The notes below the pieces were generated by a model. That model searched no databases and was not told the DNA's origin. It saw only the letters and a program-made list of their open reading frames with translations. DNA of 6,942 nt from Bdellovibrionaceae bacterium UBA2351 (lineage in GTDB: Bacteria; Bdellovibrionota; Bdellovibrionia; Bdellovibrionales; Bdellovibrionaceae), in assembly GCA_002344565.1 (NCBI GenBank), contig DDTZ01000015.1, forward strand, positions 6,772 to 13,713. Reading direction: 5' to 3'. The position numbers were made by a program, and so were the translations under genes. Of the stretch, positions 6,265-6,942 are shown in pieces; position 1 is the stretch's first letter; every line of letters begins with the position of its first letter.

Positions 6265-6942
6265 GTGTTTCAAAAAATCAAAACCATTTTGCTGGTGTTG
6301 GTCAGTTCTGGTTTATCATTTGCAGGGAGTGTTAATTTTGATTTCCGCTTTGAATCCGATTCCGCTAGCTACAATAGTGCCGCTAAAACAGCGGGTGCAA
6401 AAGAATCGTCACAGTTTTTGATGCGCACGGGGCGCGTAGATTTTAAAGGGACGCTAAATAAGGACGTTAGCTACCGTTTACGTTGGGGGATCGATCATGA
6501 TAGCGATACGACTCAACACAAGACTGACAATTTTTCGACTCAAGTCGATTATGCTTATATTCAGCATCAAATATCCGAACGTTTGGCTTTCACTGCCGGT
6601 AAGTTTGCGTCGGAGGTAGGTTCAATCGAGGGCAATATGTCCTCGCCTGATATTTATATGCCCTCGCAGTCGTACAAAGCTATTTCGTCGAACGATTTTT
6701 TATACGTTAGTGGGGGAAAGTTAACCTACTCGCAAATGGAACAGGAAGCCTCAGTCTTCCTGGCGAATCAATCGGAATCGCAATCCACCGAACAAACTAA
6801 AATGGCCTATGGGATTGTTTATAAAGGGTCCTTCCTAGAAAAAACTTTAACGACAGTGGCCGGTTATTTAAGTGATGAAAAGCAAGGAACAACATCGGAT
6901 GTGAAGATGACAACGGCCATTTCGTCACTGGGTGTGAAATGG
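6265..6942 (+). CDS. Outer-membrane porin-like protein (3' end outside window)
   Basis: The frame opens with GTG at 6265 and runs without a stop to the last base, giving 226 residues of an incomplete protein. The first 20 residues form a signal peptide: K4 and K6, a hydrophobic core (ILLVLVSSGL) and a cleavage site SFA-G after A20. The mature part is built from alternating polar/hydrophobic strands, such as VNFDFRF (23-29), VSYRLRWGID (68-77), VDYAYIQHQI (94-103) and LAFTAGKF (107-114). The 'YAYIQ...AGKF...G' pattern is like phosphate-selective (OprP/OprO-type) and related porins, where a strand pair leads into the constriction. It is rich in Ser and Thr. No alternative start gives a signal peptide. 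The substrate is unknown; the porin call is inference from strand pattern and export signal. It follows the receiver gene by 54 bases, with no obvious strong promoter in the gap. Confidence 0.72.
   Translation, partial: MFQKIKTILLVLVSSGLSFAGSVNFDFRFESDSASYNSAAKTAGAKESSQFLMRTGRVDFKGTLNKDVSYRLRWGIDHDSDTTQHKTDNFSTQVDYAYIQHQISERLAFTAGKFASEVGSIEGNMSSPDIYMPSQSYKAISSNDFLYVSGGKLTYSQMEQEASVFLANQSESQSTEQTKMAYGIVYKGSFLEKTLTTVAGYLSDEKQGTTSDVKMTTAISSLGVKW

Overview
The window is a tightly packed, single-strand stretch of bacterial chromosome with every gene on the + strand. Base composition is moderate to slightly AT-rich. I see no mobile element, CRISPR array, tRNA or rRNA gene. The gene content and the style of the proteins suggest a Gram-negative bacterium: the last gene encodes a signal-peptide-bearing outer-membrane porin. 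My best guess is a Bdellovibrio-like or deltaproteobacterial-type lineage. That placement is an inference from gene order and sequence feel, not a database match.

Positions 1-5782 look like one operon. It starts with the 3' end of mnmA (2-thiolation of the tRNA wobble uridine). Then come mtaB (methylthiolation of t6A37 in tRNA), rnc (RNase III), era (16S rRNA/30S assembly GTPase), der/engA (double-GTPase 50S assembly factor) and a neurotransmitter:sodium symporter (NSS/SNF) family transporter. The first five genes overlap at each junction, by 16, 8, 17 and 26 bases. The transporter follows der after only 2 bases. The theme is RNA and ribosome maturation: two anticodon-loop modification enzymes, the rRNA-processing nuclease, and one GTPase for each ribosomal subunit. 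The transporter is the functional outlier.

Positions 5783-5847 hold a 65-base gap with a clear imperfect inverted repeat (13-base arms, 12 matching, 24-base spacer). It lies directly in front of a 120-residue stand-alone response-regulator receiver protein (5848-6210). A second short gap (6211-6264) leads to a porin-like gene with a GTG start (6265) and a signal peptide. That gene stays open to the end of the window.

I find no clearly new multi-gene system. The points most worth a second look are residue-level departures in otherwise standard proteins: a serine where RNase III normally has a metal-binding aspartate, an altered GxxG loop and G4 motif in Era, and a divergent sodium-site/TM1 signature in the NSS transporter. 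The inverted repeat before the receiver gene is also worth checking.
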